The notes: a model not told the origin generated them from the sequence alone. Counted from the first letter of the stretch, positions 53,408 through 62,943 are shown. The stretch: 64,000 nt of DNA from JBCBSK01 sp965250105 (GCA_965250105.1 OZ252290.1:806001-870000); one strand, 5' to 3'. Numbers and translations: made by a program.

Positions 53408-55078
53408 GTGCAAACCGATATCGAGATCGCCCGCAAAGCCAACAAGAAGCCCATCCTCGACATCGGCGGACGCCTCGGCATTCCCGCCGAGCATCTCCTG
53501 CCCTTCGGCCATGACAAGGCCAAGGTGTCGGCGGAGTTCATCTCCTCGGTCGCCGACCGGCCCGACGGCAAGCTGATCCTGGTCACCGCGATCAACCCGA
53601 CGCCGGCCGGCGAAGGCAAGACGACCACCACGGTGGGCCTCGGCGACGGGCTCAACCGGATCGGCAAGAACGCCGCGATCTGCCTGCGCGAGCCATCGCT
53701 CGGCCCCTGCTTCGGCGTCAAGGGGGGCGCCGCCGGCGGCGGTCACGCCCAGGTCGTGCCGATGGAGGACATCAACCTCCACTTCACCGGCGACTTTCAC
53801 GCCATCACCTCGGCGCACAACCTTCTGTCGGCAATGATCGACAACCACATCTATTGGGGCAATGCCGAGAATATCGATGTACGCCGGGTGTCCTGGCGCC
53901 GCGTGCTCGACATGAACGACCGGGCGCTGCGCGGCATCGTCGGCTCGCTCGGCGGCGTCGCCAACGGCTTTCCGCGCGAAACCGGCTTCGACATCACGGT
54001 GGCCTCGGAAGTGATGGCGATCCTGTGCCTCGCCACCGATCTCAAGGACCTGGAAAAGCGCCTCGGCGATATCATCGTCGGCTATCGCCGCGACCGGTCG
54101 CCGGTCTATTGCCGCGACATCAAGGCCGATGGCGCGATGACGGTCCTGCTGGCTCAGGCCATGCAGCCCAACCTCGTCCAGACGCTCGAAAACAATCCCG
54201 CCTTCATCCATGGCGGTCCGTTCGCCAATATCGCCCATGGCTGCAATTCGGTGGTCGCCACGACGACCGCGCTGAAGCTCGCCGACTATGTCGTGACCGA
54301 GGCCGGCTTCGGGGCCGATCTCGGGGCGGAGAAGTTCTTCGACATCAAATGCCGCAAGGCGGGCCTGAAGCCCGACGCGGTCGTCATCGTCGCCACCATC
54401 CGCGCCTTGAAGATGAATGGCGGGGTGAAGAAGGAAGATCTCGGCGGCGAAAATGTCGCCGCCGTCACCGCAGGCTGCGTCAATCTCGGCCGGCACATCG
54501 AGAATGTGAAGCAGTTCGGCGTGCCCGCCGTCGTCGCGATCAACCATTTCGTGTCGGACACCGACGACGAGGTGGCCGCGGTTCAGGACTATGTCGCCTC
54601 GCTCGGCGCCGAGGCGGTGTTGTGCCGCCACTGGGCCGACGGTTCGGCCGGCATCGAAACGCTGGCCCATCGGGTGGTCGAGATCGCGGAATCGGGCGCC
54701 GCCCAGTTCGCCCCGCTCTATGCCGACGACATGCCGCTGTTCCAGAAGATCGAGGCGGTCGCCACCCGCATCTACCGGGCCAGCGAAGTCATCGCCGACA
54801 AGAAGGTCCGCGACCAGCTCAAGCAGTGGGAGCAGATGGGCTATGGCAGCCTGCCGGTCTGCATGGCGAAGACGCAGTATTCGTTCTCGACCGATCCGAA
54901 CCTGCGCGGCGCGCCGACCGATCACGTGGTGCCGATCCGCGAAGTGCGGCTGTCGGCGGGCGCCGGCTTCATCGTGGCGATCTGCGGTGAGATCATGACC
55001 ATGCCGGGCTTGCCGAAAACGCCGTCGGCGGAACATATCCGCTTCGACGAGAACAACGAGATCGTCGGCCTGTTCTAA
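53408..55078 (+). CDS. fhs: Formate-tetrahydrofolate ligase
   Basis: A 556-residue enzyme making 10-formyl-THF from formate, THF and ATP. The P-loop is INPTPAGEGKTTTTVGL, followed by REPSLGPCFGVKGGAAGGGH and HFTGDFHAITSAHNLLSAMI, all family hallmarks; the C-terminal half keeps VTEAGFGADLGAEKFFDIKC. GGAG (53398-53401) lies 6 bases before GTG 53408, so the ATG-started longer frame from 53300 is not the true start. Divergent from a GlxA-type regulator. A strong stem-loop follows at 55086. Fits one-carbon assimilation or oxidation of demethylated compounds. Confidence 0.96.
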   Translation: MQTDIEIARKANKKPILDIGGRLGIPAEHLLPFGHDKAKVSAEFISSVADRPDGKLILVTAINPTPAGEGKTTTTVGLGDGLNRIGKNAAICLREPSLGPCFGVKGGAAGGGHAQVVPMEDINLHFTGDFHAITSAHNLLSAMIDNHIYWGNAENIDVRRVSWRRVLDMNDRALRGIVGSLGGVANGFPRETGFDITVASEVMAILCLATDLKDLEKRLGDIIVGYRRDRSPVYCRDIKADGAMTVLLAQAMQPNLVQTLENNPAFIHGGPFANIAHGCNSVVATTTALKLADYVVTEAGFGADLGAEKFFDIKCRKAGLKPDAVVIVATIRALKMNGGVKKEDLGGENVAAVTAGCVNLGRHIENVKQFGVPAVVAINHFVSDTDDEVAAVQDYVASLGAEAVLCRHWADGSAGIETLAHRVVEIAESGAAQFAPLYADDMPLFQKIEAVATRIYRASEVIADKKVRDQLKQWEQMGYGSLPVCMAKTQYSFSTDPNLRGAPTDHVVPIREVRLSAGAGFIVAICGEIMTMPGLPKTPSAEHIRFDENNEIVGLF

Positions 55079-55085
55079 ACCAACC

Positions 55086-55110
55086 CGCGCCGGGGAGCAG
55101 CCCCGGCGCG
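55086..55110. terminator. Perfect hairpin between fhs and flhA
   Basis: CGCGCCGGGG (55086-55095) and CCCCGGCGCG (55101-55110) form a perfect 10-base stem with an AGCAG loop, 8 bases after fhs. It lies between two convergent genes, so it can act on both strands. No U-run. Confidence 0.6.
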
Positions 55111-55154
55111 GCCAACCGGGCCGGGAGCGCGGCTGAAGCAGCGCGTTGCCGGCC

Positions 55155-57272
55155 TCAGATATTGCCCATCGTCTTGAGCCGGGCGCGCGGGTGGATCTCG
55201 TTCTGCGACAGGACGGCGGTCTGCGCCCGGAACCGCTCGACGATCGAGCGCACGAAGGGCCGGTTGCCGCTCGATGTCAGGAGCACCGGGATCTCGCCCT
55301 GCTGGGCCGCCGTCTCGAAGGCGTCGCGCGCGGCCTGGATGAAGTCCTGCAATCTCGACGGCGCCATGGCGAGCGACTTGTCCTCGCCCTCGCCGACCAG
55401 CGATTCCGCGAAGGCCTGCTCCCATTGCGGCGACAGCGTCAGGATCGGCAGATAGCCGTTCGGCGACTGGTTCTGGGCGCAGAGCTGGCGCGCCAGGCGC
55501 GCGCGCACATGTTCGGTCAGCCAGCGCGGATTGCGCGTGAAGCCCGAGCCTTCCGCGATGCCGTCGAGGATCGTCGACAGGTCGCGGATCGACACCCGCT
55601 CGCTCAACAACGATTGCAGCACCCGCTGGATGCCTGACAGGGTGATCTGGCCGGGCACGATATCGTCGATCAGCTTGCGTTCGGCCTCGGGCAGTTCATC
55701 GAGCAGCTTGGCGACCTCGGCATAGGACAGGAGTTCGGCGACATTCGCCTTGATGACCTCGGTCAGATGGGTCGAGATCACCGTCGCCGGATCGACCACC
55801 GTATAGCCCTTCAGCGTCGCCTGGTCGCGCAGGCCCTCCTCGATCCAGGTCGCCGGCAGGCCGAAGGTGGGTTCGGTCGTGTGATAGCCGGGCAGGTCGA
55901 TCTGGTTGCCGGCCGGATCCATCACCATGACCTGACCGGGGAACACCTGGCCGCGACCGGCGGGCGTCTCCTTCAGCTTGACGATGTAGTCATTGGCCTC
56001 GAGCTGGACATTGTCGAGAAGCCGCACCGCCGGCATGACGAAGCCGAGTTCGGACGCCAATTGCCGGCGCAGCGCCTTGATCTGATCGGTCAGCCGGTCC
56101 TCGCCGCCATTATTGCCGACGAGCGCCAGAAGCCCGTAGCCCATCTCGATCTTGAGATCGTCCATCTTGAGCGCCGACGAGATCGGCTCCTCGGCCGGTT
56201 CGGCCGCCTCGGCGGTGGCGGTTTCCATGATCTCCTGCTGGGCGGCCTGCTGGCGGCGCTGCTTTTCCACCGCGAAGGCGAGCGCCGCCGCCCCCGCCGC
56301 GAGGCCGAGAAAGGGCACCAGCGGAATGCCGGGCAGGAAGGCCATCACCGCCATCACCAACGCGCTCATGCCGAGCGCCTTGGGATAGCCGGACAATTGC
56401 TTGACGAGGGCTTCCTCGCCGCCCTCGTTGACGCCGGCCTTGGAGACCAGGAGGCCGGCCGCCGTCGAGACGATCAGCGCCGGGATCTGCGAGACGAGGC
56501 CGTCGCCGATGGTGAGCAGCGTATAGGTATGGGCGGCGCCGCCAAAGGACATACCCATCTGGGCGACGCCGATGATGATGCCGGCGACGACGTTGATGAA
56601 GACGATGAGAAGCCCGGCGATGGCATCGCCACGCACGAATTTCGACGCCCCGTCCATGGCGCCGTAAAAGGAGCTTTCGTCCTCGAGCTTCTTGCGCCGG
56701 GTGCGCGCTTCCTGCTCGTCGATCAGCCCCGAGGACAGATCGGCGTCGATCGCCATCTGCTTGCCGGGCATGGAATCGAGGGTGAACCGGGCGGCCACTT
56801 CGGCGATGCGCCCCGAGCCCTTGGTGATGACGATGAAGTTCACCGTCACCAGGATCGCGAAGACGATGATCCCGATGACGAAATTGCCGCCCATGACGAA
56901 ATTGCCGAAGGCCTGGATGACATGGCCCGCGGCATCGGTGCCGGTATGGCCTTCCGACAGGATCAGCCGCGTCGAGGCGAGATTGAGCGCCAGCCGCAGC
57001 ATGGTGGCGATCAGCAGCACGGTCGGGAAGGAGGAGAATTCGAGCGCCGAACGGATGAACAGCGCGGTCATCAGGATGAGGACGGAAAAGACGATCGAAA
57101 TCGCCAGCAGGATGTCGAGCAGAAAGGCCGGCATCGGCAGGATCAACACGACGATGATCGCGATGACCCCGAAGGCGAGCCCGACATCGCCCTGCATCAG
57201 GAACCGGCGCAGCCAGCCGACCCCGGACGTCAGGCCCGATTGCTTCGCGCTGCCGATCGCCGTGTCCGACAT
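55155..57272 (-). CDS. flhA: Flagellar biosynthesis protein FlhA
   Basis: A 705-residue inner-membrane component of the flagellar type III export gate. About eight membrane helices fill the N-terminal half (AFGVIAIIVVLILPMPAFLL; LDILLAISIVFSVLILMTAL), followed by the FHIPEP region (NFIVITKGSGRIAEVAARFT and LDSMPGKQMAIDADLSSGLI) and a large cytoplasmic domain that docks chaperone-substrate pairs. It follows flbD by ~300 bases and has its own upstream CtrA-like motif, so it is probably separately transcribed. Complete and family-typical in length. Confidence 0.97.
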   Translation of the reverse strand: MSDTAIGSAKQSGLTSGVGWLRRFLMQGDVGLAFGVIAIIVVLILPMPAFLLDILLAISIVFSVLILMTALFIRSALEFSSFPTVLLIATMLRLALNLASTRLILSEGHTGTDAAGHVIQAFGNFVMGGNFVIGIIVFAILVTVNFIVITKGSGRIAEVAARFTLDSMPGKQMAIDADLSSGLIDEQEARTRRKKLEDESSFYGAMDGASKFVRGDAIAGLLIVFINVVAGIIIGVAQMGMSFGGAAHTYTLLTIGDGLVSQIPALIVSTAAGLLVSKAGVNEGGEEALVKQLSGYPKALGMSALVMAVMAFLPGIPLVPFLGLAAGAAALAFAVEKQRRQQAAQQEIMETATAEAAEPAEEPISSALKMDDLKIEMGYGLLALVGNNGGEDRLTDQIKALRRQLASELGFVMPAVRLLDNVQLEANDYIVKLKETPAGRGQVFPGQVMVMDPAGNQIDLPGYHTTEPTFGLPATWIEEGLRDQATLKGYTVVDPATVISTHLTEVIKANVAELLSYAEVAKLLDELPEAERKLIDDIVPGQITLSGIQRVLQSLLSERVSIRDLSTILDGIAEGSGFTRNPRWLTEHVRARLARQLCAQNQSPNGYLPILTLSPQWEQAFAESLVGEGEDKSLAMAPSRLQDFIQAARDAFETAAQQGEIPVLLTSSGNRPFVRSIVERFRAQTAVLSQNEIHPRARLKTMGNI

Positions 57273-57378
57273 TGTGCCCCTTGGATCCCGGATCCATCGC
57301 CCGCACGCCCGGCGCGGCCGTCAAGACGGCCGAACGCGGCGCGCGCTACCCATTAGGCAATTTTTGCCGGGTATATGG

Positions 57379-57394
57379 TTAGCGGGAGGTTAAC
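57379..57394. promoter_or_regulatory. CtrA-like motif upstream of flhA
   Basis: TTAG (57379-57382), seven bases, TTAAC (57390-57394) matches TTAA-N7-TTAAC with one mismatch. It lies 107-122 bases upstream of the flhA start in the gap that follows flbD. The rest of the 307-base region (57273-57579) holds no gene, only the palindromic repeat at 57532-57548. Confidence 0.4.
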
Positions 57395-57531
57395 GCCGGG
57401 GTTACTCGGCTGCCCGGCAGGGGTTTTTTGGGGCCGTCGCCGATCGGACCACGGCAATCCAATCCCTGCCGTAGACCGTCGGGCACGCGCGTAATTCGCG
57501 GGCGGGCGTTCAGAACCTTTCGCCCTGGCGC

Positions 57532-57548
57532 CCCGGGACAAGCCCGGG
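57532..57548. repeat. Dispersed palindrome, core CCGGGACAAGCCCGG (copy 2)
   Basis: CCCGGG-ACAAG-CCCGGG followed by AGTGACG. The core CCGGGACAAGCCCGG is the reverse complement of that at 17102-17124, which is also flanked by a TGACG. It lies 32 bases past the flbD stop and may end that transcript. Confidence 0.55.
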
Positions 57549-57579
57549 AGTGACGGCCTGAAGAAAACGCGCCGGCAGC

Positions 57580-58947
57580 CTACAACGAGGCGACGCGCGC
57601 CGTTCCGGGCTCGGCCACCGCATGCCCTTCGGTGCTGTATTGATTGAGCTTGTTACGCAACGTCCGGATCGAGATGCCGAGAATATTGGCGGCATGGGTC
57701 CGGTTGCCGAGGCAGTGGTCGAGCGTATCCAGAATGAGGTCGCGCTCGACATCGGCCACGGTGCGCCCGACGAGCGACCGGCTGACCGCTTCGGCGGTCT
57801 CGGCGGCCCGGCTCGCCGGATCGGATCGCGACGCGGTGTCGAGCGGCGAACCGTCGGGCATTCTCAGATCCTCGATCGAGATCTCCTCGCCGGTGGCCAG
57901 CAGGACCGCGCGATGCAGCGTGTTTTCGAGCTCGCGGACATTGCCCTTCCACGGATTGGCCAGCAGCATGCGGCGCGCATCGCGATGAATCGGCCTGGGC
58001 TCTATGCCGTTTGTCTCGGCATAGAGCGCCGCGAAATGGTCGGCCAGCATCAGAATGTCCTGCGAGCGCTCGCGCAGCGGCGGCAGGTGCAGGGTCACGA
58101 CATTGAGCCGGAACAGAAGATCCTCGCGGAACCGGCCGGCCGCCACGTCCTGGGCGAGATCGCGGTTCGTTGTCGCCAGGATGCGGATGTCGACCGGCAC
58201 CGGCTTCGTGCCGCCGACCCGGTCGATGACCCGCTCCTGGATCGCGCGCAACAGCTTGGCCTGGAGCCGGATGTCCATCTCGCTGATCTCATCGAGCAGC
58301 AGCGTGCCGCCATCGGCTTCCTCGAACTTGCCGATACGGCGGGCGACGGCGCCGGTGAAGGCACCCTTCTCGTGGCCGAAGAGTTCGGATTCCAGAAGCT
58401 GTTCGGGGATCGCGGCACAGTTGATCGACACGAAGGGCTTGTCGGCCCGCTTCGACTTGGCGTGGATGTGACGCGCCATCACCTCCTTGCCGGTGCCGGA
58501 TTCGCCCGAGATCAAGACGCTGGCATGCGACGGCGCGATCTGATCGGCGAGCTTGACGATGGCGCTCATCGCCTCGTCGCGGAAGACCAGCGACTGGTCG
58601 TCCTCGGCGACGGCGGCGAGAATGGCGCCGATCAGCTCGGGATCGGGCGGCAGGGGAATGTATTCCTTGGCGCCGGCCCGGATGGCGCTGACGGCGGCCT
58701 GCGCGTCGTTCGAGGTGCCGCAGGCCGCGACCGGCACATGGATGCGTTCGGCCGCCAGCCGGTCGACGAGGCCGGCGATGTCGAGCTCGACATCGACCAT
58801 CACCAGATCGGCGCCGGCGCCCGAGCGCAAGGCGGCCATGGCCTGATCGATATCGGCCACATGCACGACCTTGGCGCCGCGATCGATGGCGATCTTGGTG
58901 GCGAGCGTCAGCTGTCCGCCGAGCGAGCCGGCAATCAAGAGCCGCAT
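57580..58947 (-). CDS. flbD: Sigma-54-dependent flagellar regulator FlbD
   Basis: A 455-residue enhancer-binding protein. The N-terminal ~120 residues are a degenerate receiver domain (RLLIAGSLGGQLTLATKIAI; HVPVAACGTSNDAQAAVSAI; GAKEYIPLPPDPEL), as in Caulobacter FlbD. The AAA+ domain shows LISGESGTGKEVMARHIH (Walker A), the sigma-54 contact GAFTGAVAR and DGGTLLLDEISEM (Walker B); the C-terminal Fis-type helix-turn-helix is RTHAANILGISIRTLRNKL. It activates late flagellar genes in response to assembly. 28 bases after fliN, so operon member. Confidence 0.95.
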   Translation of the reverse strand: MRLLIAGSLGGQLTLATKIAIDRGAKVVHVADIDQAMAALRSGAGADLVMVDVELDIAGLVDRLAAERIHVPVAACGTSNDAQAAVSAIRAGAKEYIPLPPDPELIGAILAAVAEDDQSLVFRDEAMSAIVKLADQIAPSHASVLISGESGTGKEVMARHIHAKSKRADKPFVSINCAAIPEQLLESELFGHEKGAFTGAVARRIGKFEEADGGTLLLDEISEMDIRLQAKLLRAIQERVIDRVGGTKPVPVDIRILATTNRDLAQDVAAGRFREDLLFRLNVVTLHLPPLRERSQDILMLADHFAALYAETNGIEPRPIHRDARRMLLANPWKGNVRELENTLHRAVLLATGEEISIEDLRMPDGSPLDTASRSDPASRAAETAEAVSRSLVGRTVADVERDLILDTLDHCLGNRTHAANILGISIRTLRNKLNQYSTEGHAVAEPGTARVASL

Positions 58948-58975
58948 TCTGTGTCCTCCATGGGCGCCGGTCGCG

Positions 58976-59344
58976 TCAGCTGCGATCCGCCTTGATGATT
59001 TCCGTCATGGTGATGCCGAGCTTGTTCTCGACCAAGACCACCTCGCCGCGTGCGACCAGCCGGTCGTTGACATAGATGTCGATCGCCTCGCCGACCTTGC
59101 GGTCGAGTTCGAGAACCGAACCCTCGCCGAGCTTGAGCAGATCGGCGACCTCCATCTTGGTGCGACCGAGAATGGCCGACACCTTGACCGGCACGTCGAA
59201 CAGCGCTTCGAGATCGGCCGCCGACCGCGCCAGATGCTCGTCGTCATGGCTTGCGACGTGATCGGCATCCGGGGAAGCCGGCGCGGTGTCGAGATCGGCG
59301 AAAGGCGTTTCGGGTGCGGCGAGATCGCTGTCTTGCTCGGCCAT
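58976..59344 (-). CDS. fliN: Flagellar motor switch protein FliN
   Basis: A 122-residue C-ring protein. The SpoA fold spans the C-terminal 75 residues: LFDVPVKVSAILGRTKMEVA, LLKLGEGSVLELDRKVGEAI and VNDRLVARGEVVLVENKLGI, followed by TMTEIIK. The N-terminal 40 residues are acidic and Pro/Asp-rich, as in many alphaproteobacterial FliN. It lies 1 base after the FliH gene, so translation is coupled. Confidence 0.96.
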   Translation of the reverse strand: MAEQDSDLAAPETPFADLDTAPASPDADHVASHDDEHLARSAADLEALFDVPVKVSAILGRTKMEVADLLKLGEGSVLELDRKVGEAIDIYVNDRLVARGEVVLVENKLGITMTEIIKADRS

Positions 59345-59345
59345 G

Positions 59346-60041
59346 TCAGGTCTCCGTCACCATGTCCGACACGGGCAGGTCCGCCGCATCGTCCGGGTCT
59401 TGCATGTCATCCGCCCCGTCGCGCCCCGACAGGCCGAAATGGCTCGCGAGTGCCGCATCGATGCCGCGCTCGATCTGGGCGATACGGCGGATCGCGCCGC
59501 CATCGGCCCATTCGATCCGGCCATCGCCGATCTCGATATCGGGCTCGCCCATCACGATGATGCGCCCCTCGATGCCGCTTTCGCGCGCGATGCGGCCGAC
59601 ACGCTGGTCGAGCATGTCGGCGAGATCGGCATTGACGCGCACGATGACATGGGGAACCCCGCGCAGATCGCCGAGCGTCGACCGCATCAACGTCATCAGT
59701 TCTTCGAGAGGCTCGCGGGCGATCAGCGTGCGGGCCAGCTTGCGCGCCGAGAGAATGGCGAGTTCGACCGAGGCTTCTTCCGCCGCATCGGCGGCCGCAT
59801 CGGCATCGCCGACGACCTTGGCGAAGCGGGTCATCATCTGGTCCACCGAGCGGGCGAGATGCTGTTCGGCCTTGGCCGCGGCCTCGGCCCGGCCGGCGGC
59901 GCGGCCCGCTTCGAAGGCCTCCTTGCGGGCGCTTTCGAGCTGGGCGCGCGCTTCTTCCGCATCGACCGTCTCGCGCTCGGGCGCACCGGCATCGTCGAGG
60001 CTGAAGGCCTGGTCGAACAGATATCTGACCGGATGTCCCAT
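59346..60041 (-). CDS. fliH: Flagellar assembly protein FliH (FlbE-type)
   Basis: A 231-residue FliH/FlbE protein that links the FliI ATPase to the C-ring and export gate. It starts MGHPVRYLFDQAFSLDD, has a long Ala/Glu/Lys-rich coiled coil (LESARKEAFEAGRAAGRAEA), then a compact C-terminal domain with VELAILSARKLARTLIAREP and an acidic tail. In Caulobacter the gene at this position is called flbE. FliI itself is not in this window. Four bases separate it from fliG. Confidence 0.9.
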   Translation of the reverse strand: MGHPVRYLFDQAFSLDDAGAPERETVDAEEARAQLESARKEAFEAGRAAGRAEAAAKAEQHLARSVDQMMTRFAKVVGDADAAADAAEEASVELAILSARKLARTLIAREPLEELMTLMRSTLGDLRGVPHVIVRVNADLADMLDQRVGRIARESGIEGRIIVMGEPDIEIGDGRIEWADGGAIRRIAQIERGIDAALASHFGLSGRDGADDMQDPDDAADLPVSDMVTET

Positions 60042-60045
60042 CGCT

Positions 60046-61104
60046 TCAATAGACCAGTTCGTCTTCGTTGCGGTTCTTCGAGATCATGATCTCGCCCTTG
60101 GCCGCGAGATCCTTGGCCAGGTTGACCATCGAGGATTGCGCCTCGTCGACATCGCGCAGGCGCACCGGACCCATGACGTCCATGTCCTCCTTCAGCATCT
60201 TGGACGCGCGCTGGCTCATATTGCTGAAGAAAAAGTCTCGAATGCTGTCGGTCGTGCCCTTGAGGGCCAGCGCCAGGACGTCCTTCTCGACCGAACGCAA
60301 AAGGGTCTGGGCCGAGGCGGTGTCGAGACGGGCGAGATCTTCGAAGGTGAACATCAGCTGCTTGATGCGTTCCGCCGAATCCCGGTTGACGTCCTCGAGC
60401 GCGCTCATGAAACGGCTCTCGGTCTGCCGGTCGAAGGAGTTGAAGATTTCCGCGATCTGCTCGTGGGCGTCGCGACGCTGGGTCTGCGACAGGTTCGACA
60501 TGAATTCGATCTTCAGGGTCTGCTCGATCTTGTCGAGAATGTCCTTCTGGATCGCCTCCATCTTGAGCATGCGGTTGATGACGTCGAGCGACAATTCCTC
60601 CGGCAGGATGGCCAGCACGCTGGACGCGGTCTCGGAGCGGATCTTCGACAGGACCACGGCGATGGTCTGCGGGTATTCGTTCTTGAGATAGCTGGCCAGC
60701 ACGTTCTCCTGAACGTTGGACAGCTTCTCCCACATATTGCGGCCCGCCGGTCCGCGGATTTCCTCCATGATGGTGGCGACCCGTTCGGGCGACAGGAAAC
60801 CCGCGAGAAGCTGTTCGGTGGCCTCGAAATTGCCGACCAGCGCCCCGGCGCGCCCCATCTCCATCACGAAATTGGCGAGAAGCTTCTCGACCACCTCGCT
60901 CGACACCTTGCCGAGCCGGGCGAGGGTCTGGCTGAGGGTGCGGATCTCCTCGTCGTCGAGCCCTTTCCAGATCGGCGCGCCATTTTCGGGCCCGAGCGCC
61001 AGCAACAGGATCGCGGTGCGCTCGACGCCGGAAATCTGTTCGAGCGGCGTGTCCGCGGTAATGTCGCGCAGTTGTGGTTTCTGGACGGTCAGGCCGGTGT
61101 TCAT
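60046..61104 (-). CDS. fliG: Flagellar motor switch protein FliG
   Basis: A 352-residue rotor protein that meshes the C-ring to the stator and sets rotation direction. The N-terminal FliF-binding part begins ISGVERTAILLLALGPENGA; the middle has GRNMWEKLSNVQENVLASYL with the EHPQ-like EYPQTIAVVLSKI; the C-terminal torque domain has MFTFEDLARLDTASAQTLL and KDVLALALKGT with its charged residues kept. Its ATG overlaps the fliF stop by 4 bases, so the two are coupled. Confidence 0.96.
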   Translation of the reverse strand: MNTGLTVQKPQLRDITADTPLEQISGVERTAILLLALGPENGAPIWKGLDDEEIRTLSQTLARLGKVSSEVVEKLLANFVMEMGRAGALVGNFEATEQLLAGFLSPERVATIMEEIRGPAGRNMWEKLSNVQENVLASYLKNEYPQTIAVVLSKIRSETASSVLAILPEELSLDVINRMLKMEAIQKDILDKIEQTLKIEFMSNLSQTQRRDAHEQIAEIFNSFDRQTESRFMSALEDVNRDSAERIKQLMFTFEDLARLDTASAQTLLRSVEKDVLALALKGTTDSIRDFFFSNMSQRASKMLKEDMDVMGPVRLRDVDEAQSSMVNLAKDLAAKGEIMISKNRNEDELVY

Positions 61105-62735
61105 GCTGCCGCGGGCTCCTGCATCCAGGTCCTGACGATCGTCACCGCCTCATCGGAATTGTCGCCGATGATCTCGCCGACCCGCGCGATGGTGGCGGTC
61201 TGCAACTCGCCGGCCACCTGGGCCTGTTCGATCGCGTCGGGCACCTTGGGCATGACGACCTGGCCGGCCTCGCCCGGCGCCGGCAGCGCCGGGTCGCCGG
61301 CCGCCCCCTCGGCGGTGATCGCGGCGACGTCGCCGGTCTGTGCCGCCTCGGTCTCGGGCGACAGCACCTTGCGAACCAAGGGCCGGGCGACGAACAGGAT
61401 CGCCAGCAGGCCGAGCACCAGCAGAACCGCGATCTCCGTCATGCGCAGATACTGGTCGCGGGAGAACTCGAACATGCCGGCTTCCTCGGGCATCGGCATG
61501 GCGCGCGGTGGCTCGGCGAAGCGCAGATTGGCCACCTCGACCCGGTCGCCGCGCGCCTCGTCGAAGCCGATCGCCGAGCGCACCAGCGCCGCGATCCGGT
61601 CGAGCTCCTCCTGCGCGCGCGGGGTGTAGACCACATCGCCATTGGCGTCCTGGCTGTAGACGCCGTCGACGACGACGGCGACCGACAGCCGGCTCAGCCG
61701 GCCCGCTTCGAGGGTTTCGGTGCGGGTCGTGCGCGAGATCTCGTAATTGATGACTTCTTCGGTCTGGTTCTCGGCCTGGACAATGTCGCCCTCGGCGTCC
61801 TGCGGATCGGCATTCGGCAACTGGTTGCCGGCGGTGACCCCCTGGTCGCCGGGCTCGGTCGTGCTGGCGGTCTGTTCGCGCGTCTGGGTCGAGCGCACGA
61901 CGCGGCCGTCGGGATCGAAGAGATCGTTGGTCTCGGTGACCCGGTTCATGTCGAGATCGGCGGTCACCTTCACCCGCACCCGGTCCTGGCCGACGATGGA
62001 GCCGACCAGCGCCTGGACCTTGTCCATCATCGCCGCCTCGATCGCCAAGCGTCGCTCGTCGATGGCTTCGGGCAGGGCGGCGGTCTCGTCGCCGGTGCCG
62101 TCGGCGAGAAGCTGGCCGGTCTCGTCGATCACCGAGACGCGACCCGGACGCAGGCCGTCGACGGCCGACGCGACAAGGTGGCGAATGGCGCGGATCTCGC
62201 CCTGGTCGAGGACGCCGCGGGTATCGACGACGATCGAGGCGGAGGGGTCGCGCTGGTCGCGCTGGAACAGTTCGCGTTCGGGGATGACGAGATGGACGCG
62301 CGCCGCAGATACCCGGTTGATCGAGCGGATGGTGCGCGCCAGTTCGCCTTCGAGCGCGCGCAGATGGTTGATGTTCTGAACGAAGCTCGTCGTGCCGAAA
62401 GCGGACGAATTGTCGAAGATCTCGTAGCCGACGCCGCCGCCCGACGGCAGGCCGGCCTCGGCCAGATCCATGCGCAGGCGCAGAACCTCGTCGCCCGGCA
62501 CCAGGATCACCGCGCCGTCCTGGCGCAATTCGTAGCGCGTGCCGCGCGCGTCGAGCTCGCCGATGATGGCGGACGAATCCTCGAAGGTGAGATCGGTATA
62601 GAGCGGGGCGAATTGCGGCTGCGACAGGCGGAAGACGAGGAAGGCGAAGAAGGCGAACATGACCAGCGCCACCGCGCCCATCGCGGCAAGGCGGCCCGGT
62701 CCGAGCGCCTTAACGAAATCTGTCAATCCCTGCAC
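61101..62735 (-). CDS. fliF: Flagellar M-ring protein FliF
   Basis: A 544-residue inner-membrane ring protein, first subunit of basal-body assembly. Two membrane helices: AAMGAVALVMFAFFAFLVF near the N-terminus and ILLVLGLLAILFVARPL-like near residue 440. The periplasmic ring-building domain has LPSGGGVGYEIFDNSSAFGT and ALEGELARTIRSINRVSAAR; the C-terminus binds FliG. GTG 62735 is chosen because the start MQGLTDFVKALGPGRLAAMG aligns with Caulobacter FliF and GGAA lies just upstream; a TTG 21 codons upstream is rejected. First gene of the operon fliF-fliG-fliH-fliN-flbD. Confidence 0.95.
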   Translation of the reverse strand: MQGLTDFVKALGPGRLAAMGAVALVMFAFFAFLVFRLSQPQFAPLYTDLTFEDSSAIIGELDARGTRYELRQDGAVILVPGDEVLRLRMDLAEAGLPSGGGVGYEIFDNSSAFGTTSFVQNINHLRALEGELARTIRSINRVSAARVHLVIPERELFQRDQRDPSASIVVDTRGVLDQGEIRAIRHLVASAVDGLRPGRVSVIDETGQLLADGTGDETAALPEAIDERRLAIEAAMMDKVQALVGSIVGQDRVRVKVTADLDMNRVTETNDLFDPDGRVVRSTQTREQTASTTEPGDQGVTAGNQLPNADPQDAEGDIVQAENQTEEVINYEISRTTRTETLEAGRLSRLSVAVVVDGVYSQDANGDVVYTPRAQEELDRIAALVRSAIGFDEARGDRVEVANLRFAEPPRAMPMPEEAGMFEFSRDQYLRMTEIAVLLVLGLLAILFVARPLVRKVLSPETEAAQTGDVAAITAEGAAGDPALPAPGEAGQVVMPKVPDAIEQAQVAGELQTATIARVGEIIGDNSDEAVTIVRTWMQEPAAA

Positions 62736-62824
62736 GGTTCCAAAGCCCTGCCTGTTTCGACGGCGAAGTGGCACAATGTGGCCTTGGTTTCGCCCCAACC
62801 CGGCAGATTTTTCCTACCGCTACC

Positions 62825-62840
62825 GTAAACAACGGGTTAA
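62825..62840 (-). promoter_or_regulatory. CtrA-like motif upstream of fliF
   Basis: Read on the minus strand, TTAA, seven bases (CCCGTTG), TTTAC matches TTAA-N7-TTAAC with one mismatch. It lies 90-105 bases upstream of the fliF start in the 208-base gap after sciP. In Caulobacter the fliF operon is a known CtrA target. Confidence 0.45.
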
Positions 62841-62897
62841 CGGACGCGCGCAAATCGCGCTTCGCGTCGCATTTTGCAACAGATCGGGCATAGAAAA

Positions 62898-62919
62898 GCG
62901 CCGGCCTCGCGACCGGCGC
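62898..62919 (-). terminator. Intrinsic terminator of sciP
   Basis: GCGCCGG (62898-62904) and CCGGCGC (62913-62919) form a 7-base stem; on the minus strand it is followed by TTTTCTATG. It starts 25 bases after the sciP stop. A longer alternative, GATCGGGC (62882-62889) with GCCCGATC (62918-62925), overlaps it. Confidence 0.65.
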
Positions 62920-62943
62920 CCGATCACCCGGCGGTTTGCCGGC

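Noticed and set aside
59251..61629. 792-codon open frame antisense to fliH, fliG and the start of fliF
   Set aside because: Ser/Arg-rich composition without motifs; the flagellar genes on the other strand are unequivocal.
57273..62943. Sigma-54 (-24/-12) promoters in the flagellar region
   Set aside because: FlbD would act on such sites, but no TGGCAC-N5-TTGC-like pair was found in the gaps before flhA, flbD or fliF; FlbD targets must lie elsewhere.
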